Source: Gammaproteobacteria bacterium (lineage in GTDB: Bacteria > Pseudomonadota > Gammaproteobacteria > Xanthomonadales > Xanthomonadaceae). From it: a stretch of DNA of 17,490 nucleotides. Location of the stretch: positions 1-17,490 of the forward strand of contig JAUIJO010000033.1 in assembly GCA_030431185.1 (NCBI GenBank). The letters run 5' to 3'. The notes beneath the pieces were generated by a model. That model saw nothing but the letters and a program-made list of their open reading frames with translations. It did not search any database and was not told the DNA's origin. Of this stretch, positions 6,911 through 15,712 are shown one piece after another; positions within the stretch are counted from its first letter, which is position 1, and each line of letters starts with the position of its first letter. The translations under genes were made by a program, and so were the position numbers.

Positions 6911-7333
6911 TCAGCCGTGCGTGGCGAAGGGCTTGCCCGTCAACAGGTTGAGGTAGGGCTGGACGTCGACGTGGTGGAACAGATAGGTCTTGCGCGGCGC
7001 ACCCTCGGCGGGCTTGGGCACGCGTTCGCACAGGGCATGCATCAGGGCGAGGTCGCCCTGCTCGCGGTCATGCGGCCAACGCGGGTAGAACGCGCCCACC
7101 AGCATGTCCTCGCAATCGGCGACCAGGTCCAGCTCGTCGTAGAAGAAGCCGTCGTCCTCGTTGTCGTAGGCCATCCGCGCGGCTTCGGCGAGCGGGGTGC
7201 CGTTGCTGCGGTACAGGCCGATGCCGAGCACGGGCACGAGCACGCCATTCTCGCGGGTGGTGTCGATGACGGCGTCGACCACGCCGGCACCGGGGTGCTG
7301 GGTGAGGAACCTGCTGAATTCCGACAGTGGCAT
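6911..7333 (-). CDS. Conserved-looking acidic hypothetical protein
   Basis: A 140-residue soluble protein with no signal peptide or membrane segment. It is acidic in the middle (AYDNEDDGFFYDELDLVADCEDM) and has aromatic-rich segments (VGAFYPRWPHDRE, TYLFHHVDVQPYLNLL). I do not recognise the family. Codon use is normal for the window, and the regular alternation of hydrophobic and charged residues argues for a real, folded protein. The SDR gene follows after 92 bases on the same strand. ATG 7333 has only a weak purine-rich site (GGGATA) upstream. No function is assigned. Confidence 0.75.
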   Translation of the reverse strand: MPLSEFSRFLTQHPGAGVVDAVIDTTRENGVLVPVLGIGLYRSNGTPLAEAARMAYDNEDDGFFYDELDLVADCEDMLVGAFYPRWPHDREQGDLALMHALCERVPKPAEGAPRKTYLFHHVDVQPYLNLLTGKPFATHG

Positions 7334-7464
7334 GGGGATATCCCGCTGAGGGTGGGGTATTCAAGGGGGGCCCGGGCACAGAGTAGTGGCGATGCCGCCG
7401 TCTGTCACCGCCGTGGATGGCATGGGGTCTGCTTGCCGTCCCGCCTGCCGATCGCCGTGGGCGG

Positions 7465-7785
7465 TCAGCCGCAACGCATCCACAGGCAGTCGATCGCGTC
7501 GAGGGCCACGTGGACGAGCAGTCCGATGCCGAGCAGCCGTGTGCGCCGCGGCAGCGCCATGACGCCATAGGCGGCGATGGCGGGCGCGGTATGCAGGGGA
7601 TGGAATCCAATGCTGCAGCGGTCGGCGACATAGACCGGATCGGCCAGCAGGTGGTCGAGGTCGATCAGCCAGCCCGCCAGGAGCCACAGCCACGCGGATC
7701 CGAAGCGGTCTCGCCAGAACAGCCACGCGAGGGCCGCCGGCACCGCGGCATGCAGGAAGAGATGGAGGAGCGAACGCAGTCCCAT
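7465..7785 (-). CDS. DUF6122-like membrane protein
   Basis: A 106-residue membrane protein with three or four hydrophobic segments (LLHLFLHAAVPAALAWLF, AWLWLLAGWLIDLDHLL, TAPAIAAYGVMAL, LLGIGLLVHVALDAIDCLW). The polar residues DLDHLLADPVYVADRCSIGFHPLH inside this setting are typical of the DUF6122 family, which resembles the LDH-motif membrane hydrolase-like proteins (YdjM type). The conserved Asp/His residues hint at metal binding, though the function is unknown. I chose ATG 7785 because the 44 residues added by the upstream in-frame start at 7917 are hydrophilic and not family-like. The ribosome site is weak either way. It is divergent from bphO. Confidence 0.78.
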   Translation of the reverse strand: MGLRSLLHLFLHAAVPAALAWLFWRDRFGSAWLWLLAGWLIDLDHLLADPVYVADRCSIGFHPLHTAPAIAAYGVMALPRRTRLLGIGLLVHVALDAIDCLWMRCG

Positions 7786-7947
7786 GTCCCATTGGAACGC
7801 AACCCGGGCCGCCTTTGAAGCCTCGCGCGGCTGCGCGTCGGCCACGCCGGTCTGTTTCGAGGGCGGTTGCCGCCACCCGCCATCGAACGGAAGCCGCAAT
7901 GCCAAAGGGCTCGTCACGCTGCATCGACACCGCCGTCACATGCCAAA

Positions 7948-7992
7948 CTGAATCCCGATTGGGTTAGCTGAATCAGTGTTCGCACGTGTGAA
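7948..7992 (+). promoter_or_regulatory. Operator-like repeats upstream of bphO
   Basis: Two features lie in the bphO upstream region. CTGAATC is directly repeated at 7948-7954 and 7968-7974, twenty bases apart (two helical turns). TTCGCACGTGTGAA (7979-7992) is a near-perfect 14-base palindrome centred on CACGTG, with a single unmatched pair, ending 26 bases before the bphO start. These look like binding sites for a dimeric regulator. No regulator gene is adjacent and I cannot name one. Confidence 0.35.
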
Positions 7993-8018
7993 GGCCCGTA
8001 CAGCGTAAAGTTTTTCGC

Positions 8019-8579
8019 ATGACCGAACACACGCCCGGATCCACCCATGAACTGCTCCGACGCGCCACCTCGGAGGCCCACGCGCGCCTCGATGGCCTGG
8101 TGGGCGACAGCCTGGATTCCAGCGAGGGCTATGGCATGTACCTGCGCGGCATGCACCGCTTCATCCGCGTCAGCGAGGGACGGCTGGCGGGACAGGGGGT
8201 GATGCTGGGCGACGCCCGCGTCCGGCTGGAACAGGACCTCGCCGCCCTCTCGTTCGAACCGATCCGCGCGCCCTCGCCAGCCGTGGCCGAGAGCGACCCG
8301 GTGGCGCGCATCGGCTGGGAGTACGTGGTGTCGGGCGCATCGGTCGGGGCCCGCTACCTGCTCCGCCAGGCCCAGCAACTGGGGTACTCGGCCGACCACG
8401 GTGCGCGTTTCCTGGCCGGCCATGCCGGCGACCCGATATGGCCGCGCTTCCTCGTGCGCCTGGGCCAGGCACGCTTCACCTCCCATGAACTGGACACCCT
8501 GCGCAATGCAGCGCTGGATGCCTTTTCCGCGGCGGAGTCCGCCTTCAGGACCGCAAGACAGGAGACCGCGCATGGCTGA
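8019..8579 (+). CDS. bphO: Heme oxygenase (biliverdin-producing), BphO
   Basis: A 186-residue cytoplasmic heme oxygenase. It opens heme to biliverdin IX-alpha, CO and iron, supplying the chromophore for the phytochrome encoded next. The proximal heme ligand is His21 in ATSEAHARLD, and the distal helix is GWEYVVSGASVGARYLL (residues 105-121), which matches the Y-V-x-x-G-(S/A)-x-x-G-x-R pattern of bacterial BphO proteins. The length is normal. The start ATG 8019 lacks a Shine-Dalgarno: the preceding bases are TTTTTCGC. Translation may be weak or leaderless. The stop overlaps the bphP start by eight bases, so the two genes are coupled. Confidence 0.93.
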   Translation: MTEHTPGSTHELLRRATSEAHARLDGLVGDSLDSSEGYGMYLRGMHRFIRVSEGRLAGQGVMLGDARVRLEQDLAALSFEPIRAPSPAVAESDPVARIGWEYVVSGASVGARYLLRQAQQLGYSADHGARFLAGHAGDPIWPRFLVRLGQARFTSHELDTLRNAALDAFSAAESAFRTARQETAHG

Positions 8580-10362
8580 TACCGCCGATATCCCGACGGG
8601 AATGGACCTCTCCAACCCGGACATCCAGGAATGCCTGCGCGAGCCGATCCACCTGTCGGGCGCGATCCAGCCGCACGGCTACCTGGTCAGCTGCTCGCCC
8701 ACCGACTGGACCGTGCGCCACGCCTCGGCCAACGTGGAGGCGCTGCTGGGCATCCCGCCCGAAGCGCTCCTCGGCCAGTCGCTGCGCGAGTTCATCGAAG
8801 ACGATGTCATCGAACGGATCACCGATGCGATCGCCGGCTCCGAGCCCAACGCCTCCGCGCAGCGCGCCTGCACCACCAACATCGGCACCACGATGACGGT
8901 CTGCGACGTCACCGCGCACGTCGCCGACGGGCTGGTCCATGTCGAGTTCGAGCCGCAGCCCTACCGGCGCCAGGAGTTGCCGCCGACGGCGGTCGCGCAG
9001 TTCATGGTGGCCCAGGCCGACATGGGCGACCAGGACGACGCGTTCTTCCAGCGCGCGGCGGAGCAGGTCCGTTCGTTGACCGGCTACGACCGGGTGATGG
9101 TCTACCGGTTCCGCGAGGACGACTCCGGCGAGGTGATCGCCGAAACCTGCAGCGCCGGCATGGAACCCTACCTCGGGCTGCGCTATCCGGCGACGGACAT
9201 TCCGCCGCAGGCGCGCATGCTGTACCTGCGCAATCGCATCCGGGTGATCCCGGATGCCCGCTATGAACCGGTGGCGTTGATGCCGCCGTTCCGGCCCGAC
9301 GGCGCGCCACTCGACCTCAGCCAGCACGTGCTGCGCAGCGTGTCCCCCGTCCACCTGGAATACCTGGCCAACATGGGCGTGGTCGCGTCGATGTCGATCT
9401 CGATCATCAGCGGCGGACGCCTGTGGGGGCTGATCGCCTGCCACCATCGCTCGCCGCGTCCGCTGTCGGCGAACGTGCGCGCGTCGGCGGACCTGTTCGG
9501 GCGCTTCGTCTCGATGTGGGTGTCCGCGCGCGACCGGGAATTGACCATGTCGCGCTACGAGAATGCCCAGCGCCTCCGCGATGCGCTGGCCCAGCGCCTG
9601 GCGCAGGCACGCGACTTCGATGCCGCGCTGGTCGACGAGATCGAAGCCATGCAGCGCGTCATCGACTGCGATGGCGCGGCCCTGTGGATCCGCGGCGAAT
9701 GGCATGCCAAGGGACGCACGCCGGATGCGACGCGGGCGGGCTTGCTGCTGGAGTGGCTGCGCGCGCAGGACGACGCCCAGCACGTGGCGCTGACCGACAG
9801 GGCCGCGGACTGGCACGACGCGGGCAGCGACGCCGACGGCCTGGCCGGCCTGCTGGCGATCAACCTCGGCAGCGCCGACGACTGGCTCTTCCTGTTCCGC
9901 CTGGAGCAGGTCGAACAGGTGCGCTGGGCGGGCGAGCCCCGGAAGGCCCTGGTGGTCACCGACGACGGGCAGCGCATCGCACCGCGCAAGAGCTTCGCGA
10001 TCTGGCGCGAAACCGTGCTCGGGCGCAGCGCGCCGTGGACCGACAGCGACCAGCGGGGCGCGGAACGCCTGCACCGGGTGCTTCGCGAACAGCGCCGCCG
10101 CGCGCTCGCGCATGCCCGGGAGATGGACGAACTGGACCGCCGCTACCAGCGCCAGCGGATGCTCGACCAGAAGTCGCGGCTGGAGAACCTGTCGACGATG
10201 CTGGAGGGCCTCATCCACCTGGAGGACGACGACACCGCCCAGCTCGCGGCGCGCATCGACCGGCTGGAGAACGACCTGCGCGACATGATGCACAAGGCGG
10301 GCAGTCGCGCCGGAACGCCGAGCGGCGACCACGAAGCCCGGCCGATGACCGCCGCCGAGTAA
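8572..10362 (+). CDS. bphP: Bacteriophytochrome with no recognised output domain
   Basis: A 596-residue red/far-red light sensor. The photosensory core is complete: N-terminal Cys21 for biliverdin attachment, followed by REPIHLSGAIQPHGYL (PAS, to about 125); GAF (about 140-310) with PATDIP (Asp209) and CHH (His291-292); PHY (about 320-500) with the tongue motif PRKSF (471-475). After PHY come only about 90 residues of charged helix or coiled coil (LHRVLREQRRRALAHAREM through IDRLENDLRDMM), then a disordered tail. No histidine-kinase ATPase motifs, GGDEF, EAL or PAS9 domain can be seen. XccBphP of Xanthomonas ends in PAS9; this one does not seem to. A good AGGAGA precedes ATG 8572. Signalling must go through the helical tail or by contact with another protein. 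Confidence 0.93.
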   Translation: MADTADIPTGMDLSNPDIQECLREPIHLSGAIQPHGYLVSCSPTDWTVRHASANVEALLGIPPEALLGQSLREFIEDDVIERITDAIAGSEPNASAQRACTTNIGTTMTVCDVTAHVADGLVHVEFEPQPYRRQELPPTAVAQFMVAQADMGDQDDAFFQRAAEQVRSLTGYDRVMVYRFREDDSGEVIAETCSAGMEPYLGLRYPATDIPPQARMLYLRNRIRVIPDARYEPVALMPPFRPDGAPLDLSQHVLRSVSPVHLEYLANMGVVASMSISIISGGRLWGLIACHHRSPRPLSANVRASADLFGRFVSMWVSARDRELTMSRYENAQRLRDALAQRLAQARDFDAALVDEIEAMQRVIDCDGAALWIRGEWHAKGRTPDATRAGLLLEWLRAQDDAQHVALTDRAADWHDAGSDADGLAGLLAINLGSADDWLFLFRLEQVEQVRWAGEPRKALVVTDDGQRIAPRKSFAIWRETVLGRSAPWTDSDQRGAERLHRVLREQRRRALAHAREMDELDRRYQRQRMLDQKSRLENLSTMLEGLIHLEDDDTAQLAARIDRLENDLRDMMHKAGSRAGTPSGDHEARPMTAAE

Positions 10363-10382
10363 GGCACGGCGGTGCGTGGCAC

Positions 10383-10407
10383 GGGGGCCCGCCACGGCGG
10401 CGCCCCC
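10383..10407 (+). terminator. Terminator hairpin after bphP
   Basis: GGGGGC (10383-10388) pairs with GCCCCC (10402-10407), and inside it CCGC pairs with GCGG around a CACG loop with one bulged base. It begins 20 bases after the bphP stop. No T-run follows. It ends 42 bases before the next gene, so it probably separates the two units. Confidence 0.45.
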
Positions 10408-10449
10408 ATGGCTCGTATACCCTGCCGCAGGTTTCCCGGATACGTGCCC

Positions 10450-11496
10450 ATGGCCCCTGACCGCCCCGTACGCGTCGCCCTGGTGGGCTATGGCTTCGCC
10501 GGCCGCACGTTCCACGCCCCCCTGATCGCCGCGGTCGAAGGGCTGGCGTTGGAGGTCGTCGCATCGAGCGATCCATCGCGGGTGCACGCCGACCTGCCGT
10601 CGGTCGAGGTGATGGGCGATCCCTTCGCGGTGGCGTCCCACCCCGACGTCGACCTGGTCGTGGTCGCCTCGCCCAATCCCAGCCATGCCCCCCTCGCCCG
10701 CGCCGCCCTGGAGGCGGGCAAGCACGTGGTGGTGGACAAGCCCCTCACGCCGACCCTGGAGGAGGCGCGCAGGTTGGCTTCGCTCGCCACGGCGAACGAG
10801 CGCATCCTGTCGGTGTTCCAGAACCGGCGCTGGGACAGCGACTTCCTCGGTATCGCCCAGGCCATCGACGAGGGCCGGGTGGGCGAGGCGATGCACATCG
10901 AGTCCCGCATCGAACGGTTCCGTCCCCGCGTGCGCGATCGCTGGCGCGAAAAGCCGGGCGCGGCCAGCGGGCTGTGGTGGGACCTGGGGCCGCACCTGGT
11001 CGACCAGGTCATGCAGGTGTGGGGCCGGCCCGACCACGTCCATGCCGACCTGGCGACCCAGCGCACGGGCGCGGGCATCGATGACTGGGCGCATGCGGTG
11101 CTGGCGTTCGGCGAGCGTCGCGCCGTGCTGCAGGCCGGCATGCTCGCGGCGAGTGCCGGCGCGCGCTTCGTCGTGCACGGCAGTCGCGGCAGTCTCGTGA
11201 AGCGCCGGGCGGATCCGCAGGAAGCCCAGCTGATCGCCGGGATCCGCCCCACCGACGGCGAGTGGGGCGTGGACCCCGACCCGCTGTGGTGGCGCGACGG
11301 CGACGCCCCGATGCAGGCCTTGGCCACCCCGCGGGGCGACCAGGCCCGGTACTACCGTGTCCTGCTCGACGCAATTCGAGGCGAGGGGGCGAATCCGGTC
11401 ACCCCGCGCCAGGCGCTCGACGTGATGGCGGTACTCGAAGCCGGCGCACGCTCGGCCGTCGAGGGCCGCGCGGTCCATCCCGACTACACCGCGTAG
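10450..11496 (+). CDS. Gfo/Idh/MocA family oxidoreductase (YdgJ-like)
   Basis: A 348-residue NAD(P)-dependent dehydrogenase of the Gfo/Idh/MocA family, which oxidises sugars, inositols or related polyols. The dinucleotide-binding start is VRVALVGYGFAGRTFHAPLI (residues 7-26). The active-site motif is DKPLT in VVVDKPLTPTLEEA, and the substrate-side motif is GLWWDLGPHLVDQ. These and the length match E. coli YdgJ (about 346 residues). ATG 10450 is chosen because the glycine-rich fold begins six residues later; the in-frame start at 10372 falls inside the preceding hairpin. The true substrate is unknown. There is no sugar-gene neighbour to suggest a pathway. Confidence 0.9.
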   Translation: MAPDRPVRVALVGYGFAGRTFHAPLIAAVEGLALEVVASSDPSRVHADLPSVEVMGDPFAVASHPDVDLVVVASPNPSHAPLARAALEAGKHVVVDKPLTPTLEEARRLASLATANERILSVFQNRRWDSDFLGIAQAIDEGRVGEAMHIESRIERFRPRVRDRWREKPGAASGLWWDLGPHLVDQVMQVWGRPDHVHADLATQRTGAGIDDWAHAVLAFGERRAVLQAGMLAASAGARFVVHGSRGSLVKRRADPQEAQLIAGIRPTDGEWGVDPDPLWWRDGDAPMQALATPRGDQARYYRVLLDAIRGEGANPVTPRQALDVMAVLEAGARSAVEGRAVHPDYTA

Positions 11497-11533
11497 CGGC
11501 GCGTGGATCCCGCACAGGTCAAAGGCATGCATC

Positions 11534-11563
11534 GTGCACGCCGGGGTCACGTCGCCGGCGCAC
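11534..11563 (+). terminator. Possible terminator after the oxidoreductase
   Basis: GTGC and GCCGG (11534-11537, 11540-11544) pair with CCGGC and GCAC (11555-11563), with a two-base AC bulge on the left arm. It lies 38 bases after the stop and 33 before the next start. There is no T-run and the call is weak. Confidence 0.25.
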
Positions 11564-11595
11564 AATGCCCGCTCCCTACCCCTGCGTGGTGAACC

Positions 11596-11994
11596 ATGAG
11601 CCTGAAACGACAATCCCGCCGCGCGAGCAGCCTGGTCAGCGACACGGGCAGCGCCTCGGCAGCCGTGATCGTCATGCGGCTGGCGGCCATGTCCGTGCCC
11701 GGGGCGCTTGGATCGGCGCGCCAGGAGGGCGAGATGCGGCGCATGGTCAGCGACAAGGTCGAAGCCGGCTACCAGGGGGGCTGGGCCGCGGCGATGCAGA
11801 TGGCCTTCCTCCCGGCGCGGGCGATGGCCGCGTTCGCCACGCCGGCCGCCCTGACGCCTGCCGGCTACGTCAAAGCCTGCGGCAAGGTCGGCGCCCTTTG
11901 GCTGGGCGTGGGCAATGCCGCGCTGGCGCCCTCGAGGCACAAGGCGGTGGGCAACCGCAAGCGATTGGCGGGTGCGGCCGCCCGGCGGCGCTGA
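11596..11994 (+). CDS. Small basic hypothetical protein
   Basis: A 132-residue, strongly basic protein (many Arg/Lys at both ends, tail RRR) with an Ala/Gly/Met-rich centre (GGWAAAMQMAFLPARAMAAFATPAALTPAGYVKACGKVGALWLGVGNAAL). The centre is amphipathic and not a clear membrane segment. It recalls the general character of granule-associated or nucleoid-associated small proteins, but I do not recognise a family and make no functional claim. Codon use is like the neighbours. The stop is only three bases from the stop of the convergent deacetylase gene. The Shine-Dalgarno is poor (GGTGAACC). Confidence 0.7.
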   Translation: MSLKRQSRRASSLVSDTGSASAAVIVMRLAAMSVPGALGSARQEGEMRRMVSDKVEAGYQGGWAAAMQMAFLPARAMAAFATPAALTPAGYVKACGKVGALWLGVGNAALAPSRHKAVGNRKRLAGAAARRR

Positions 11995-11997
11995 TCG

Positions 11998-12882
11998 TCA
12001 CTCCGGCGCCGGGCCGGGCCCCGCGGTCTCCTGCTGGCGCGCACGCACGTAGCGCATCAGGTTGACGAAGCTGTCCACCCAGTAGACGTCGCGATGGCGG
12101 TCCAGGTACTCGAGGAGGCCTTCGTGGGCCTCGCGCGAGACCTGCAGGTAGTCGCCGCCGATGCCGTGGAACGTGAAGTTGACCATCGTGCCCCGCCGGC
12201 CCGCCTCCTCCACCTGCGCGATCAGCGCCTCCGCGCTCGCGCCCACCGGCGCTTCGACGGTGACGGCGTGCGGGTCCAGGGTCGCCATGTCCGGCGTCAC
12301 GCCCCCCTGTCCGAGCTTGATGGCGACGAACGCAGGTGCCAGCAGGTCCACGTAGTTGCCGTCGGCCGCGATGGCATCGCCGCAAGGCACGGTGAAGGTG
12401 CGCTCGGTGCGTCCATCGATGGCGTGCAGCATCGCATTGCCCAACAGCACCTGCTCGCGCATGCGCGCCGCCGTGGTGGTGTCGAGGTCGTGCGCGGGCT
12501 CGACCCAGTCGCGATCGGGCAAGGACCCCGAGCACTGGTGGAACAGGCTGTGGTTGCCCAGCTCGTGTCCATTGCGCGCCGCCGCACGCCATTCTTCCAG
12601 GCGCTCGGCGACCGGGGGACGCGACAGCTGCAGATAGAAGCTGCCCTTGAACCCGTGGCGATCCAGTGCCGGGATGGCGTTGTCGAGCTGGGAATCGAGC
12701 GCGTCGTCGTAGGCCAGGCTGACCGCGGCCTTGCGGCCCTCCGGCCAGGCGAAACCACCATGTTCCCCCGCCATGGCCAAGGGAATCGAGCACGCGAGGA
12801 CGACGCCCCAGATGCATGTAGGTGCGAAGGCGGCACGCGTCGCGAGCCGCCGGCTTCGTGTCGAACGAAGGCATTCCTGCAT
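11998..12882 (-). CDS. Secreted polysaccharide deacetylase (NodB-like)
   Basis: A 294-residue exported protein. The signal peptide runs through IWGVVLACSIPLAMA with cleavage after Ala38. The NodB-homology fold follows: motif 1 SLAYDDALDSQ with Asp59-Asp60 (catalytic base and metal ligand), the strand GFKGSFYL, and motif 2 NGHELGNHSLFHQ with metal ligands His111 and His115. Such enzymes remove acetyl groups from chitin-like, peptidoglycan or exopolysaccharide sugars using a divalent metal. Motif 1 reads AYDDA and not the classic TFDDG, but the two acidic residues are kept. ATG 12882 has GGGGAG seven bases upstream; the longer ORF back to 13083 overlaps the upstream gene. It lies 97 bases downstream of the DUF1453-like gene and may be part of its transcript. 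Confidence 0.88.
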   Translation of the reverse strand: MQECLRSTRSRRLATRAAFAPTCIWGVVLACSIPLAMAGEHGGFAWPEGRKAAVSLAYDDALDSQLDNAIPALDRHGFKGSFYLQLSRPPVAERLEEWRAAARNGHELGNHSLFHQCSGSLPDRDWVEPAHDLDTTTAARMREQVLLGNAMLHAIDGRTERTFTVPCGDAIAADGNYVDLLAPAFVAIKLGQGGVTPDMATLDPHAVTVEAPVGASAEALIAQVEEAGRRGTMVNFTFHGIGGDYLQVSREAHEGLLEYLDRHRDVYWVDSFVNLMRYVRARQQETAGPGPAPE

Positions 12883-12979
12883 TGCGTGACTCCCCGGGTC
12901 CGCGCGGATGCGGGACGTGACGGCATGATCGCATCTTGCCGCGCCATGCCGGCGGCGGCCCGATTCCACGCCCGGCCCT

Positions 12980-13531
12980 TCAGAGGACGATCGGGCGCAG
13001 GTACTGCAGATAGCGGTGGCGCAGGCCCCAGGCATAGGCCAGGGCGTAGCCCAGCAACACGCCGCCCACCGCCCACAGTCCACCGGCCTCCATCAGCTGC
13101 TGCCAGGAGGAGGCCTCCACCTGCCCGCCGGACGCACGATGCCAGGCCCACCAGGCACCCAGCACGATCCGCAGCGCGACCAGCACGGTCAGTGCCAACA
13201 CCAGCCAGCGATTGGGCGTGTAGTGCAGGGCACCCTGGAGACGCTCGAAGCGGGTCAACCACAGGCCCAGGAGTCCGAGCAGCGCGCCCGTGAGCAGGCC
13301 GATGGCCGCATCGCGCAGCGCATCCGCGCTCCATATGCTGCCCAGCCATGCCGCGGCGAGGAAGCCCGGCAGGGTCAGCAGCAGCATCCACGCATTGAGC
13401 TGGACCAGCCAGCCGAACGCGCGGCGGCGCTTGTGGCCCTGGCGGTAGCGCTGCCACAGCGAGAGGGGCACGCGCACCAGGCCGACGGCCAGCAGGAAGA
13501 CGAGCAACAGGGGCAGGATGAGCAGGGGCAT
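12980..13531 (-). CDS. DUF1453-like integral membrane protein
   Basis: A 183-residue membrane protein with about five hydrophobic segments (PLLILPLLLVFLLAVGLV, LNAWMLLLTLPGFLAAAWLG, AAIGLLTGALLGLLGLWL, RWLVLALTVLVALRIVLGAWW, GGLWAVGGVLLGYALAYAWG). The segment LHYTPNRWLVLALTVLVALRI matches the hallmark of the DUF1453/CcdC-like family. Function is unknown. ATG 13531 is preferred to TTG 13564 since the hydrophobic N-terminus starts there. It lies four bases after the stop of the candidate 44-residue ORF, and there is no separate Shine-Dalgarno, so translation is probably coupled to upstream reading. Confidence 0.8.
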   Translation of the reverse strand: MPLLILPLLLVFLLAVGLVRVPLSLWQRYRQGHKRRRAFGWLVQLNAWMLLLTLPGFLAAAWLGSIWSADALRDAAIGLLTGALLGLLGLWLTRFERLQGALHYTPNRWLVLALTVLVALRIVLGAWWAWHRASGGQVEASSWQQLMEAGGLWAVGGVLLGYALAYAWGLRHRYLQYLRPIVL

Positions 13532-13535
13532 ACGG

Positions 13536-13666
13536 TCACGACGGGCCAGGCAGGCGGGCGACAAACCGGCGCACCGGCACTGCCATGGCCGGGTCGTGCA
13601 CGGCGGAAAAATCCCGCCACATGCGCCGGCGAAGCGCCACCTGCCACGGCGACGGGGCGAACAGCG

Positions 13667-13670
<4 letters not shown>
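13536..13670 (-). CDS. Candidate 44-residue protein between peptidase and DUF1453 gene
   Basis: A GTG-started ORF whose first base pair overlaps the peptidase stop (GTGA) and whose stop lies four bases before the DUF1453-like ATG. It would encode 44 basic residues beginning VTLFAPSPWQVALRRRMWRDF and ending VRRFVARLPGPS. About 38 of 44 codons end in G or C, as in the real genes here. An internal ATG (start of MWRDF) is the alternative start. The exact fit between two genes, with coupling at both ends, argues for a real gene. The small size and the lack of a known family argue against. If it is not real, this 135-base gap between the two genes is empty. Confidence 0.4.
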
Positions 13671-15643
<1,973 letters not shown>

Positions 15644-15712
15644 GTGGCGGACTCCCTGGAAGGATGGGTCGATGCTGCCCCCTGCCCCGGGCATTTGCAA
15701 TGCGGCGCCGGG

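Noticed and set aside
7335..7344. GGGATATCCC palindrome ahead of the acidic hypothetical gene
   Set aside because: Only ten bases and overlapping the weak ribosome site; expected by chance often enough that I do not call an operator.
8545..11940. Very long - strand ORF (1131 codons) opposite bphP and the oxidoreductase
   Set aside because: Antisense shadow of three well-supported + strand genes. The translation is His/Arg/Gln-rich low-complexity protein with no family signal. Such open antisense frames are routine at this GC content.
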